Source: Pantoea rodasii (GTDB taxonomy: Bacteria; Pseudomonadota; Gammaproteobacteria; Enterobacterales; Enterobacteriaceae). From it: DNA of 64,000 nucleotides. The stretch is taken from assembly GCF_002095465.1 (NCBI RefSeq), contig NZ_MLFP01000001.1:186001-250000 (forward strand), read 5' to 3'. A model generated the notes under the pieces. The model ran no database searches and was not told the DNA's origin. It was given only the letters and a program-made list of their open reading frames with translations. Below are positions 54,000-63,568 of the stretch, one piece after another. How positions within the stretch are numbered: the first letter of the stretch is position 1; the number at the start of each line of letters is the position of its first letter. The translations under genes were made by a program, and so were the position numbers.

Positions 54000-56513
54000 T
54001 TAAACTTTAATGCAAGGAAGCAGTAAGTTTGTGGTTATTTCATGGCTTAGATTCAGTGGAGGCGTTATCGTGCACTGATCGGCATTGTTCCAGCGCACCG
54101 TCATTGCTTCGCCAGGCTGAATACCGCTCAGATAGACATTGCCATCATCATTGATAATGCCGGTTTCCTGATTTTTTAGATTAAATACGCTTGCGCCAAA
54201 AGGTGGTGCTGAACCATCTTCAAGACGGACCGTGGCGATGGCTTTTCCACCATGGGTCACATTGAACGAGCGGTAGCCAATAGCCCCTTCCGTTAATGTT
54301 CCTTGTGAAACAGATTTCATAACTTCTATGTCATCAGCTAATTTATCGACGTTAATTCGGATGCTATTACGATAGTAACTATTGATATCCGTAATGACAG
54401 CTTTACCAAAATAGTTGGTGTTGATTGAGTGACCGAAGCCGGATACCGGCACACCCGCAACGCCATCGGTGTCAACTAACATGCGTGTTCTACCCGCAAC
54501 GCTGCTGCTGTGAAATGCTCCACCCTTTGGCGTCAGAGTCGCACCGCCTTGCAGTGACATGCCCAATGCTTGATACTGGTTCTCACGGTAGCTCACTGAC
54601 GTATTTACTTGAGCGAGGCTACCTTTATGCGTGTAATAACCACCGATATCGGTATCACTGTTAGCCACGCCAGCACTAATCTGATAAGAATCAGCGTCAC
54701 CCATGCGATCATAATAACTCACGCTATTAAGGTTATTTCCTTTCGAGTAAGAGCCATTGTAACTGGCGGTGCCTGATTGTCCCCATGGTAATGACAATGA
54801 CATATATACGCCTTTATCATTGCTTTGACCCAATACGCTTCGATATGCAGTTAATGACAGACTGATATTTTTAAACTTCATCAAATCCATGTTTTTTGAT
54901 AATGAGAAGTCATAGCGGTCATTTGCCTGCTGATTCCAATACGTCTGATGGTTGTAATTGAGATAAGTGGCAAGATTCAGCGATTCGAATTGCTGGTTCA
55001 AAGAAACCGTATACATTTCTTTGCTGCGCCCGTTATCGACATTACCTTTTAAACCATTGAGGTAATCGCCCATCGAACGAAAACCATCATCTGAAAAACG
55101 ATAACCAGCAAAAGTTACCTGGCTGCCGGATTCCTCAAATCGTTTGGCATAACTTGCGCGCCACGCATTGCCTCTCTGAGTGTCACGGTTATGGTCTTTT
55201 AAATTTGAGACAGTGACATCTGTAGATATTGCGCCCAGTGCCAGTAAGTCCCGACCGACGCCAAGAGACAGGGCATGGTAGTCGCCACCGCCCATTCCAC
55301 CGGTATACAAGGACCAACCATTACTGATTCCCCATGAGAGTTCGCCCGTCGCGAAAAGTGGCCCTTCAGTGTGATGAGCGAAATTCGAAGGTCTGCCGAT
55401 TGAGGACTTGTATCTAATTTGTCCAGGGCGAGTCAGGTAAGGAATAGTGGCTGTATTGACCTGAAATTGTTCAATATTGCCATCCTGTTCTTCAATGCGA
55501 ACGTCCAGGTTGCCGGATACGGCGTTATCAAGATCCTGAATGCGGTAGGGGCCAGCAGCAACTTGCACCTCTTTAATGATGCGTCCCTGCTGGCTGATAA
55601 TCACTTTAGCGTTACTCTTCGCCACACCACTGATCTCCGGCGCATATCCGCGTAAATTCGGAGGCAGCATATTGTCATCTGTCGCCAGACTTAAACCGGT
55701 GAAACGAAAGCCATCGAAAATCGATGAGTTCAGATAGTCTTCGCCCAGCGTTAACTTGGCGCCCATTTTTTTCAATGCACGATAGGCGTAGAACCGATTC
55801 CAATCCCAACTCTGCGGAGATTGTGAACCGCGACCTGCAGTTTGGTGGTCATATCGACCTAGCCAATCCGCACGAAAGCGCCAGGCACCCAGATTGGTGC
55901 CGGTCGTGCCATTTCCCGATAAATTGGTATTACTTTTGCTGCCCGCCGCATTTTGCTTAATAGTTTGAAAATTAAGGTTATAATCAAAAAGCGCGCCAGC
56001 TATACCTTCTTCCCACCGTGCCGGGGGATCCCATGAAGAGCTGCTATATTCCAAAAATGCTTGAGGAATGCTGATCAGTAACGTTGATTTGCCCAAATCT
56101 GCTCGCGTTGACATCCCTGCAACACTGTTCAGGTTTAAGCATTCGCCGTTATGCCACCATTTAAGCTGCGAAGAGAACTTATCCTTTAAACCCAGAAGAG
56201 GAATCATTTCCTGAGTGATGCAGGATAAGGTTTCATTTTCGTCTTCTTCAGAGGCATAGAAATTGACCACGCGTTCTGGCAGCGTGATTAAATTGATGTT
56301 TAATGTGAGAGTATAGGCACCAGGTAAAATAAACCCCTTGCGTGCAAACTGGCTAATGTCGATGTTACTGCGATCTTTCAGAACCAGCACATCAGTATTG
56401 AACTGAATGTCTGAGCCCGCGAGCGTGATTTTTGCTCCCAGGATGCAGGAAAAAAACACTAATATGCATATAAACGAAATGGCAAATACATGCCAAAAAA
56501 AACGCATCAGCAT
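54000..56513 (-). CDS. Fimbrial outer-membrane usher
   Basis: An 837-residue FimD/PapC-type usher. The signal-anchor region is followed by the N-terminal periplasmic domain (FNTDVLVLKDRSNIDISQFA, LPGAYTLTLNIN), a 24-strand barrel with plug (GYAPEISGVAKSNAKVIISQ, AAGPYRIQDLDN), and two C-terminal domains ending with the CTITP and LLLPC cysteines. It assembles the pilus through the outer membrane. It sits between the two pilin genes and the chaperone, the usual order. Base composition is lower in GC than the core genes. Confidence 0.92.
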   Translation of the reverse strand: MLMRFFWHVFAISFICILVFFSCILGAKITLAGSDIQFNTDVLVLKDRSNIDISQFARKGFILPGAYTLTLNINLITLPERVVNFYASEEDENETLSCITQEMIPLLGLKDKFSSQLKWWHNGECLNLNSVAGMSTRADLGKSTLLISIPQAFLEYSSSSWDPPARWEEGIAGALFDYNLNFQTIKQNAAGSKSNTNLSGNGTTGTNLGAWRFRADWLGRYDHQTAGRGSQSPQSWDWNRFYAYRALKKMGAKLTLGEDYLNSSIFDGFRFTGLSLATDDNMLPPNLRGYAPEISGVAKSNAKVIISQQGRIIKEVQVAAGPYRIQDLDNAVSGNLDVRIEEQDGNIEQFQVNTATIPYLTRPGQIRYKSSIGRPSNFAHHTEGPLFATGELSWGISNGWSLYTGGMGGGDYHALSLGVGRDLLALGAISTDVTVSNLKDHNRDTQRGNAWRASYAKRFEESGSQVTFAGYRFSDDGFRSMGDYLNGLKGNVDNGRSKEMYTVSLNQQFESLNLATYLNYNHQTYWNQQANDRYDFSLSKNMDLMKFKNISLSLTAYRSVLGQSNDKGVYMSLSLPWGQSGTASYNGSYSKGNNLNSVSYYDRMGDADSYQISAGVANSDTDIGGYYTHKGSLAQVNTSVSYRENQYQALGMSLQGGATLTPKGGAFHSSSVAGRTRMLVDTDGVAGVPVSGFGHSINTNYFGKAVITDINSYYRNSIRINVDKLADDIEVMKSVSQGTLTEGAIGYRSFNVTHGGKAIATVRLEDGSAPPFGASVFNLKNQETGIINDDGNVYLSGIQPGEAMTVRWNNADQCTITPPLNLSHEITTNLLLPCIKV

Positions 56514-56527
56514 AATAGTTTTCCTTT

Positions 56528-57076
56528 TTAATTGTAATCTATTCTAAAACGAAGCGTTAAATGCAGATCGCCTGAGCGAATGACATCCTTGTTGCCAATC
56601 AGGTTTAGCCGATAGTTAAATTGCATGTCACTGTTTAATTTGCTCTGATTAAGATGCTTTCCGGGAAAAGCCAGATTTCCATGATGATCGCTAATCATCA
56701 TCGCGATGCCATTTGCAGAGCCTGACACTTTAAAATGTTCACCATCTTCCTCACCATCAAACATTAATTTAATCGTGGTTATTTCAGATTGCTGAGTGTC
56801 ATTTTCATACAACATGCAGCCTAATAAAGCGATTGAGAAGAAGTGGTTTGGCCCGCGACCTACTTTGAGCATTTCGCTAACGGGATGGTTTCCGATATCT
56901 ATCGTTTGGTCGGGCGAACCTAGACTAATACTGCAAGCGGCTCCAACAATGGAGCCTGTAATATGCACCTTTGAAATGCTTTCATCCGAGGCAAAGGCAC
57001 ATTTCGTCAGCATCGATATATGTATGATGGTCAGTAGAATTACTGATTTAAAACTACTTGAGATCATACGCTTCAA
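56528..57076 (-). CDS. Fimbrial subunit (MrpB-like)
   Basis: A 182-residue secreted pilin. A long signal peptide ends near AFAS, the pilin core begins KVHITGSIVGAACSISLGSP with the first cysteine, the second is in LLGCML, and the C-terminus LTLRFRIDYN is the chaperone-binding strand. It is probably the anchor or terminator subunit, by position between the major pilin and usher. It follows the attenuating hairpin at 57103-57132. Confidence 0.8.
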   Translation of the reverse strand: MKRMISSSFKSVILLTIIHISMLTKCAFASDESISKVHITGSIVGAACSISLGSPDQTIDIGNHPVSEMLKVGRGPNHFFSIALLGCMLYENDTQQSEITTIKLMFDGEEDGEHFKVSGSANGIAMMISDHHGNLAFPGKHLNQSKLNSDMQFNYRLNLIGNKDVIRSGDLHLTLRFRIDYN

Positions 57077-57102
57077 TGATTCGCTCCCAGTTTATCCAGT
57101 TG

Positions 57103-57132
57103 AAAAAACCTGCGACAAAATCGCCGCAGGTT
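57103..57132 (-). terminator. Terminator/attenuator after the major pilin
   Basis: On the minus strand AACCTGCG and CGCAGGTT form a stem followed by TTTTTT, directly after the major pilin stop. Partial termination here would keep major pilin mRNA in excess over usher and chaperone mRNA. Confidence 0.75.
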
Positions 57133-57151
57133 AAGGGGGAGAAATGGCTGC

Positions 57152-57691
57152 TTAGTTGTAGCTCAGCACGAAGTTAGCAGGTACCTGGAATGTGCCGGGA
57201 ACGATAGTCGCAGCAGCTCCGCCACCTTTAACGTTAGCGGTGAAGCTAAGGGTATTTGAGCCGTTAAATACTTGTTGAGCGGTAGTCGGCGTATTGATTT
57301 TTACTTTTTCGCCATCGTTGGTGAACATCTGGATTGATGCTCCTCGTGCAGTACCGCCGGTCAACGCAAGGCTTTCTGGATCATAGGAAGAGGTAGCACC
57401 GGTGAAACGTGCAGTCACTTTGTCGTTCGTACCGGCAGTGGCGATAACACAATCTTCCAGTTCAATTTTGAAAATCTGTGGGGTTGAGCTGCCGGTATTG
57501 CCGCTTTCTGCCAGCAGTACATTTGAAATCGCACCCAGTGACACCGTTTGGTCTAATGACCCCGGTGCGATGGAACATGGAGAATCAATAATTGAACCGG
57601 TGAAAGTGACTTTTCCGGTGTTGCCTGCAGCATATACAGAGGAAGCAGTGAACAGGCTTAACATAGACAGGGCAATAATACACTTTTTCAT
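57152..57691 (-). CDS. Major fimbrial subunit (FimA/MrpA-like)
   Basis: A 179-residue pilin. Signal peptide residues 1-21 end SVYA; KVTFTGSIIDSPCSIAPGSLDQTV is the N-terminal region with the first cysteine; LEDCVIA holds the second, and VPANFVLSYN is the C-terminal strand. It has a strong GGAAG site. It forms the pilus shaft. First gene of the operon; the promoter is in the 117-base gap upstream, next to a small divergent ORF. Confidence 0.92.
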   Translation of the reverse strand: MKKCIIALSMLSLFTASSVYAAGNTGKVTFTGSIIDSPCSIAPGSLDQTVSLGAISNVLLAESGNTGSSTPQIFKIELEDCVIATAGTNDKVTARFTGATSSYDPESLALTGGTARGASIQMFTNDGEKVKINTPTTAQQVFNGSNTLSFTANVKGGGAAATIVPGTFQVPANFVLSYN

Positions 57692-57808
57692 TTAATATCT
57701 TCCATTTTGTTATTTACCCATATTTCTATTTTAATGACGAAATATGGCTTTTACCGATGTTTCATTAGGTGTGCTAACGATATATAGCGTCCCTGATGAT
57801 GGTGAAAC

Positions 57809-58069
57809 ATGGGCATTTACGCACAACTAACAGGTGCTCCTTTTCCATACTTATTCGCATGGTCTAGTACGATGAGCCTGATAATATTTTTTATTTCTTG
57901 GCTTCGTTGGAAGAGATTATGGGGAAAGGCTATGTTGATAGAAATCGGATTAATTGGTTGTTTATGTAATGGGGGAATGTGGCATCTGTCAGGGAAATAT
58001 GACAAGGAGGGTGTTATTAATGTGGTTGACGTATTATGGGGTGATGGAAGCTATCGTTGCGATAGCTAA
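57809..58069 (+). CDS. Hypothetical small membrane protein upstream of the fimbrial operon
   Basis: Eighty-six residues with two hydrophobic segments (about 10-31 and 43-60) and a polar C-terminus. It is divergent from the fimbrial operon. I do not recognise the family. A GGTGA sequence precedes the ATG. It could be a chance frame in AT-rich DNA. Confidence 0.4.
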   Translation: MGIYAQLTGAPFPYLFAWSSTMSLIIFFISWLRWKRLWGKAMLIEIGLIGCLCNGGMWHLSGKYDKEGVINVVDVLWGDGSYRCDS

Positions 58070-58231
58070 AAACAATATCATTTAAGAACGAGCATGAATG
58101 TGATCGCTGCCGTGTTATTAGTTGAACAATTAATGAATTCAACTAATTCAGCTATGATTTTCTGATATTCAGTTTGTCTGTAGGGTTAATCAGGTAAGCC
58201 CACGCGAAGTCGCAGCAGTGGGCATCTTCCA

Positions 58232-59625
58232 TTATTTAATCAGCACCTGCGCACCCGCATTTTTCTCCAGCCGCCAGACATCAAACAGAGACATCAACAC
58301 CAACAAGGCCACACCCGCAAATGCGATGTGAATGTCATTCTGCTCAATGGTTGCATGCTCATGCCACAGCATGGCTCCGCGTAAGAACAGGGCGGCCAGC
58401 GCAATGCCGGCGCTCATGCTGAACTGGAAGAAAATACTAAACACTACAGACGCATCACTCATTTTCGCTTGTGGCACATCAGCAAACCCCAGGCTGTTGT
58501 AGCAGCTGAACTGCAGCGAGCGCGATAACCCGCCGATAAACAGTATGGCAGCAATCGCAAAGTAACCGAGCGAGGGGCTGAGCAGCAAGCAGCCCAACAT
58601 CGCGGCCAGGCTGATGATGCCGTTCACCATTAGCACCTGACGGAAGCCAAAGCGCTTCATTAGCCAGGTGGTGGCAGGCTTCATCGCCAGATTTCCGGCA
58701 AATACCCACAGCACCATGGCGCCTGCCTGCGCAGCACTCCAGCCAAAACCAAGCTGAAACAGCAATGGCAACAGGAAAGGGACGGCGTTAATGGATGCGC
58801 GGAACAATGAACCGCCGACAACCGCATTTCGGAAGGTATTAATGGTCATGGCACTGAACGGCAACAGCGGCTGCGGATGGCTGAAGCTGTGACGATAGGC
58901 CAGCACACTGCACAACACGCCAAGTAACAGTAATGGAATGCCAAGGCTGAGATGCATTTGTCCGAGCGCTTCCAGCGAGACAATCAGCGCGGTGCAGGCG
59001 GTCGCGGTCAGCACAAATCCACGCACCTCAAACGGACGCGGATGTTCTGCTTTAAACTGGGGCACCAGATAAACGGTGGCAATTATGGCGATAATGCCGA
59101 GTGGGATATTGAGCCAGAAGATCCACGGCCAATGTCCGTAAGTTACTATCAAGCCACCGAGCGGTGGACCGAGCACTGGGGCAATCAATCCCGGCCAGGT
59201 AATAAAGGCGATGGTTTTCACCATGTCTTTTTTTCGGTCACACGCAGCACCACCATGCGACCGACTGGCACCATCATCGCGCCGCCAATTCCCTGCAAAA
59301 TGCGGCTTAATGCGAACATCGGCAGCGTTTCGCTGAGGCCACACAATATTGATGCAAGGGTAAAAATCAAAATCGCGCAGGCAAAGAGAGTACGTGCACC
59401 ATATCGATCGGCTAACCAGCCGCTCATGGGAATGCCCACCGCCACAGCCAGTAAATACGCACTCACACCCACATTAAGCGCCACCGGGCTGGCAGCGAAA
59501 TCGCGCGCCATTTGGGGAATAGCAGTGGTGATGACGGTGGCGTCGAGGTTTTCCATAAAGAAGGTGACTGCAACCAGTAGTGCGAGCAACAAGGTGCGTT
59601 TAGCTGGGATGCCATTCTGCGTCAT
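58232..59625 (-). CDS. MFS drug-proton antiporter, DHA2 family (MdtD-like), apparent frameshift
   Basis: A major facilitator with about fourteen membrane helices. The N-terminus has MENLDATVITTAIPQMA (motif D1-like), GWLADRYGARTLF (motif A) and LQGIGGAMMVPVGR (motif C region). The frame breaks in a run of seven (59228-59234); one more A gives TEKKDMVKTIAFITWPGLIAPVLGPPLGGL in register. The corrected length is 464 residues. DHA2 proteins export drugs or dyes with proton exchange. It lies between the fimbrial operon and the adhesin-like gene. Confidence 0.85.
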
Positions 59626-59711
59626 AACGCCATTCCTTTCTCTTCCATGTGAATCAGGATTAGGGAGAGAATAGTTTCGGGCGCAATCGTTTTCTATGCA
59701 AGTGTAGCGAT

Positions 59712-59734
59712 AAAAAACCCGGCAATTGCCGGGC
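59712..59734 (-). terminator. Rho-independent terminator of the adhesin-like gene
   Basis: CCCGGC and GCCGGG around AATT, with a T6 run on the minus strand, downstream of the adhesin gene. Confidence 0.85.
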
Positions 59735-59779
59735 GGTGAAACCTGAAAATGGCTAAACGCAGCTTTTACATCGATGACA

Positions 59780-60559
59780 TTACGGCAAATTGATCACAAT
59801 GGTACCGCTGCCGCTCTTATCACCGGGCGTAGGATTTGTGGCTGCCAAAGTTGAGGCTACCGTGTGAGTGGAGGCGCCGCTGGGCAGATAAATAGCTCCT
59901 GAGCTACGACCATCAAAAGTCAGCGTTGAAGTCACGCCACCGCCGAGGTTAATGGTGCCATCCAGGCTGCCAATCGTCGCATTGGTCGCACGATTGCAGT
60001 TCACATTGATTGATACGCTATCTTGCTTACCGTTCACTTTGTCTGCCTGAAGTGTGCCGTGATCGATGTTGGGTGAACCCGAGAAGGCGCAACTGGTAGG
60101 AATGGGCGGGACGGAAACAGTCTGGCATGAAGTCCCGGGCTGATTCCTATATTGCGCTCCTAGGCTATTTGAAGCGCCACCGACGCATACAGAATGAGGT
60201 CCGGGCCCAGATACGGAAAACGAAGCATTAAATGAACCACTTGCAGGATAGTTTCTTAAAAAAACAATATTCGCATTTGACCATGTGTCGGTCCCTGGTA
60301 TACCGCCACTTCCACTATCAAGCACGGTTCGTGGCGCTCTTTCCACCTTACCTGTCGCATCTAATACCCAAATACCAAATTGACAATAACGCGTTGCACA
60401 TCCTATTGAGGCCGTAGAGTTGCTGCCTGACGAGCTATAACTAATTTCTAGGATATTGGTACCCGCAGGAACATTCGCTCGTGTGATGCTGATTACTGCA
60501 TTCGCGGTGTTTGAAAGGATAGATAAAAAGAACGTGATGAGTAAATATAGCGCTTTCAT
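59780..60559 (-). CDS. Fimbrial adhesin-like protein (MrpH-like, two-domain)
   Basis: A 259-residue secreted protein. The signal peptide ends near ANA. The N-terminal part (about 22-150) contains paired cysteines (GCATRYCQFGIW, VCVGG) as in receptor-binding domains. The C-terminal part (about 160-259) looks like a pilin domain (SCAFSGSPNIDHGTLQADKV, VNCNRA). Size and layout fit a tip adhesin such as Proteus MrpH. It is separated from the fimbrial operon by the MFS gene and has its own terminator. Function and ligand are inferred. Confidence 0.6.
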   Translation of the reverse strand: MKALYLLITFFLSILSNTANAVISITRANVPAGTNILEISYSSSGSNSTASIGCATRYCQFGIWVLDATGKVERAPRTVLDSGSGGIPGTDTWSNANIVFLRNYPASGSFNASFSVSGPGPHSVCVGGASNSLGAQYRNQPGTSCQTVSVPPIPTSCAFSGSPNIDHGTLQADKVNGKQDSVSINVNCNRATNATIGSLDGTINLGGGVTSTLTFDGRSSGAIYLPSGASTHTVASTLAATNPTPGDKSGSGTIVINLP

Positions 60560-60891
60560 GTTATTCCTGTTTAAAGGATTTGCTTGAGGAATGGTATCAA
60601 GTGATGATTGTGAGTTTTTAGGCTGTAATAATTATTTTTATTATGATCGTTTATTTAATTTTTGATAAGTAATTTTTGGATGGGGTTAAAGTAGTGTTTT
60701 AATGCGAAGGATGTAATAAATCCCTACGGGAGGTTAATGTTTACCCTTGAGGTTAATGGGGTTTGTTAATTATTGATAGCTGAAGTCCTATAAAAATAGA
60801 CCAAGTGGTCGTTAATTAATATTGATTATCCTTGCATAAGATACCAAATAAGCGTTTACGCCTTTCTTCCAGACGTAAACGCACCAACACC
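60560..60891. other. Intergenic region with one hairpin
   Basis: An AT-rich stretch without a supported gene. GCGTTTACG (60852-60860) and CGTAAACGC (60874-60882) form a stem downstream of the tartrate operon and may act as a terminator. The rest would hold the adhesin gene promoter. Confidence 0.5.
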
Positions 60892-61017
60892 TTACTTCTT
60901 AACCGCAGATGACGACTCGCGAACCTTTTTCACCTCGTTTACCCAAATCACTGGGGCATCATTGCTCCAGCCGCAGCGTACAAAAGTGGCCAGGTTTGCG
61001 AACTGTTCATTTCTCAT
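60892..61017 (-). CDS. Small ORF (41 aa) coupled to the dehydrogenase gene
   Basis: Starts MRNEQFANLATFVRCGWSND and ends SSSAVKK. Its ATG lies two bases after the dehydrogenase stop codon, as in translational coupling. I do not recognise the sequence and there is no separate ribosome site. It may be a real small protein or a gene remnant. Confidence 0.35.
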   Translation of the reverse strand: MRNEQFANLATFVRCGWSNDAPVIWVNEVKKVRESSSAVKK

Positions 61018-61019
61018 GG

Positions 61020-62114
61020 TTATGTGGTCTCAGCCACTTTTGCCTTTGCCCTGGACTCAATAAACTGCACCACGGCGTGGGTCACATCGGCGGTATTAGC
61101 CGTACCACCGACATCCGGCGTCAAAATCCCTTTCTCACACACGTTTTCGATTCCAGCCATAATCAGCGCTGCCGCATTATGTTCACCCAGATGTTCCAGC
61201 ATCTGCACCGCCGTCCAGAAGGTCGCAATCGGGTTGGCGATACCTTTACCAGTGATATCAAACGCTGAGCCATGAATCGGTTCAAACATTGACGGGAAGC
61301 GGCGTTCCGGATCGATGTTAGCCGTCGGAGCCACGCCCAGACTGCCCGCCAGAGCACCGGCCAGATCGGAGAGGATGTCGGCATGCAGGTTGGTGGCAAC
61401 GATGGTATCCAGCGTCTGCGGATGCAGCGTCATGCGATGTGTCATCGCATCAACCAGCATCTTGTCCCATTGCACATCCGGGAACTCCAGCGCCACTTCG
61501 GCGGCAATCTCATCCCACATCACCATGCCGTGACGCTGGGCGTTGGACTTGGTCACCACGGTCAGCAACTTACGTGGACGTGACTGCGCCAGTTTAAAGG
61601 CATAACGCATAATGCGCGTGACGCCGACACGGGTGAAGATCGCCACTTCCGTGCCGACTTCCTCCGGCAAACCGCGGTGCGCACGGCCGCCGTTGCCAGA
61701 GTATTCGCCCTCAGAGTTCTCACGTACGATAACCCAATCGAGATCACCCGGACCGCGATTGCGCAGCGGCGAAGTCACGCCCGGCAGGATCTTCGTTGGA
61801 CGCACGTTGGCGTACTGGTCGAAGCCCTGGCAAATCGGCAGACGCAGGCCCCACAGGGTGATGTGGTCTGGCACATCCGGTGCACCTACCGCGCCGAAGT
61901 AAATCGCATCGAATTTTTTCAGCGTGTTCAGGCCATCTTCAGGCATCATCACGCCATGTTGTTTGTAGTAATCCGAACCCCAGTCAAAAGTTTCAATATC
62001 AAACTTCAGTTGTTCATCGTGACGCGCCACAGCGTGTAACACTTCCACGCCTGCCGAAATCACTTCCGGGCCGATACCGTCAGCGGGAATGGCTGCAATT
62101 TTGTAATTACGCAT
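61020..62114 (-). CDS. dmlA: Tartrate dehydrogenase / D-malate dehydrogenase
   Basis: A 364-residue member of the isocitrate/isopropylmalate dehydrogenase family. IPADGIGPEVI is the N-terminal signature; RENSEGEYSGNGG carries substrate contacts; TVVTKSNAQRHGMVMW and VDAMTHRM the catalytic Lys and Asp region; NLHADILSDLAGALAGSLG the NAD-site motif. Decarboxylating oxidation of D-malate or tartrate is expected. ATG 62114 (MRNYKIAAIP) is 14 bases after the transporter stop, so one operon is likely. The assignment between the tartrate and D-malate activities is uncertain. Confidence 0.88.
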   Translation of the reverse strand: MRNYKIAAIPADGIGPEVISAGVEVLHAVARHDEQLKFDIETFDWGSDYYKQHGVMMPEDGLNTLKKFDAIYFGAVGAPDVPDHITLWGLRLPICQGFDQYANVRPTKILPGVTSPLRNRGPGDLDWVIVRENSEGEYSGNGGRAHRGLPEEVGTEVAIFTRVGVTRIMRYAFKLAQSRPRKLLTVVTKSNAQRHGMVMWDEIAAEVALEFPDVQWDKMLVDAMTHRMTLHPQTLDTIVATNLHADILSDLAGALAGSLGVAPTANIDPERRFPSMFEPIHGSAFDITGKGIANPIATFWTAVQMLEHLGEHNAAALIMAGIENVCEKGILTPDVGGTANTADVTHAVVQFIESRAKAKVAETT

Positions 62115-62128
62115 GGTTACTTCTCCAG

Positions 62129-63412
62129 TCAATGAGTATGAGGATGAGGAATCTCTGCCGTTTGCGGCTTATTCGCCTTGGCAGAAAGAATCAGGACCAC
62201 GAGGGCAGAGAGCGCCAGTAATCCGGCGACAAAGTACAACCCCCAGGTGTAGCTACCGGTTTGCTGACGGATGACACCAATCATCATCGGGCCGACAAAA
62301 CCGCCGAGGTTGCCGATGGAGTTAATGGTGGCGATACCCGCGGCCGCTGCCGGGCCGCTGAGGAACAGCGTTGGCATGCTCCATAACGGCGGTTTCGATG
62401 CGCTGATGCCCACGGTCACCAGCGTCAGGGCGACTATCACGGCGAACAGCGTGCTGACGTTACCGGCATAAATCAGTCCTGCCGCCGCCAGCAAACAGGC
62501 ACCAATTACATGCCAGCTACGCTCTTTGGTGCGGTCGGAATGACGCGCCCACAGGATCATCGCGATAACGCCAATCACCGCCGGGAAGGCATTGAGGAAC
62601 CCGATTTCCATCGAAGAAGCGCCAAAGCTGCGGATGATTTGCGGTGACCAGATGCCGAGCGTATACAACCCGGCGGAGGTGCCGAAGTAGACCAGCGCCA
62701 GTGCCAGCACGCGCTTATCGGCCAATCCGCGCCATGCGCTGCTATGGCTTTGCGTTGCCGCCCGCGCCTGCTCTTCAGCCTGCATCGTATTTTCCAGCCA
62801 CGCACGCTCTTCGTCAGTCAGCCATTTGGCTTTGGCCGGGCGGTCAGTGAGGAGGAACAGCACCACCACGCCAAGCACCAGCGCAGGAATCGCTTCCAGA
62901 ACAAACATCCACTGCCAGCCCGCATAGCCGAGCCAACCGTGCATCTCCAACAAGGCGGCGGAGATGGGCGATCCCAGTGCGGTTGAGAGCGGGGCCGCAG
63001 CCATAAAAATCGCCGTGACCTGCGCGCGTTTTGCTGCCGGGAACCAGTAACTGAGATAGAGGATGATGCCGGGGAAGAAACCCGCTTCCGCCACACCGAG
63101 CAAGAATCGCAGGGTGTAGAAGCTGGTGGCGCCTTGCACGAAAGCCATGCATCCAGAGACTAATCCCCAGGTGATCATCACGCGGGCTATCCAGATGCGT
63201 GCACCGACTTTGTGCAGAATTAAATTAGACGGAACTTCAAAAAGAAAATAACCGAGGAAAAAGATCCCAGCCCCCAAACCAAATACTGTGGGCGAGAATC
63301 CTAAATCCTGATTCATGGTTAACGCGGCAAAACCAATGTTGACGCGATCGAGAAAAGCGATGAAGTAGAGCAGCATGATGAAGGGCACAATGCGTAACGT
63401 CACTTTACGCAT
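62129..63412 (-). CDS. MFS transporter, anion:cation symporter family (tartrate-type)
   Basis: A 427-residue permease with twelve predicted helices. RVNIGFAAL and the loop DRVN are ACS-family marks; GYFLFEVPSNLILHKVGAR is motif A; GVAEAGFFPGIILYLSYW is typical of ACS symporters such as TtuB or the phthalate and glucarate carriers. It probably imports tartrate or a related dicarboxylate for the dehydrogenase. ATG 63412 is preferred over GTG 63415. It is the first gene of the operon, divergent from the LysR gene. Confidence 0.88.
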   Translation of the reverse strand: MRKVTLRIVPFIMLLYFIAFLDRVNIGFAALTMNQDLGFSPTVFGLGAGIFFLGYFLFEVPSNLILHKVGARIWIARVMITWGLVSGCMAFVQGATSFYTLRFLLGVAEAGFFPGIILYLSYWFPAAKRAQVTAIFMAAAPLSTALGSPISAALLEMHGWLGYAGWQWMFVLEAIPALVLGVVVLFLLTDRPAKAKWLTDEERAWLENTMQAEEQARAATQSHSSAWRGLADKRVLALALVYFGTSAGLYTLGIWSPQIIRSFGASSMEIGFLNAFPAVIGVIAMILWARHSDRTKERSWHVIGACLLAAAGLIYAGNVSTLFAVIVALTLVTVGISASKPPLWSMPTLFLSGPAAAAGIATINSIGNLGGFVGPMMIGVIRQQTGSYTWGLYFVAGLLALSALVVLILSAKANKPQTAEIPHPHTH

Positions 63413-63568
63413 CACCCTTTTTCGAGGTGAGAGTTCATATTAAAGTGCTCCAGATTGTGTAGGGTAGTGTTATTTTTTTGTCATCGAGTTCAGTATGCAG
63501 TTTTGACTTGGTGAATCATTAATCGTGGATTATATAAAGTATTTGAATAATCGAATGGCGAGGAAAAT

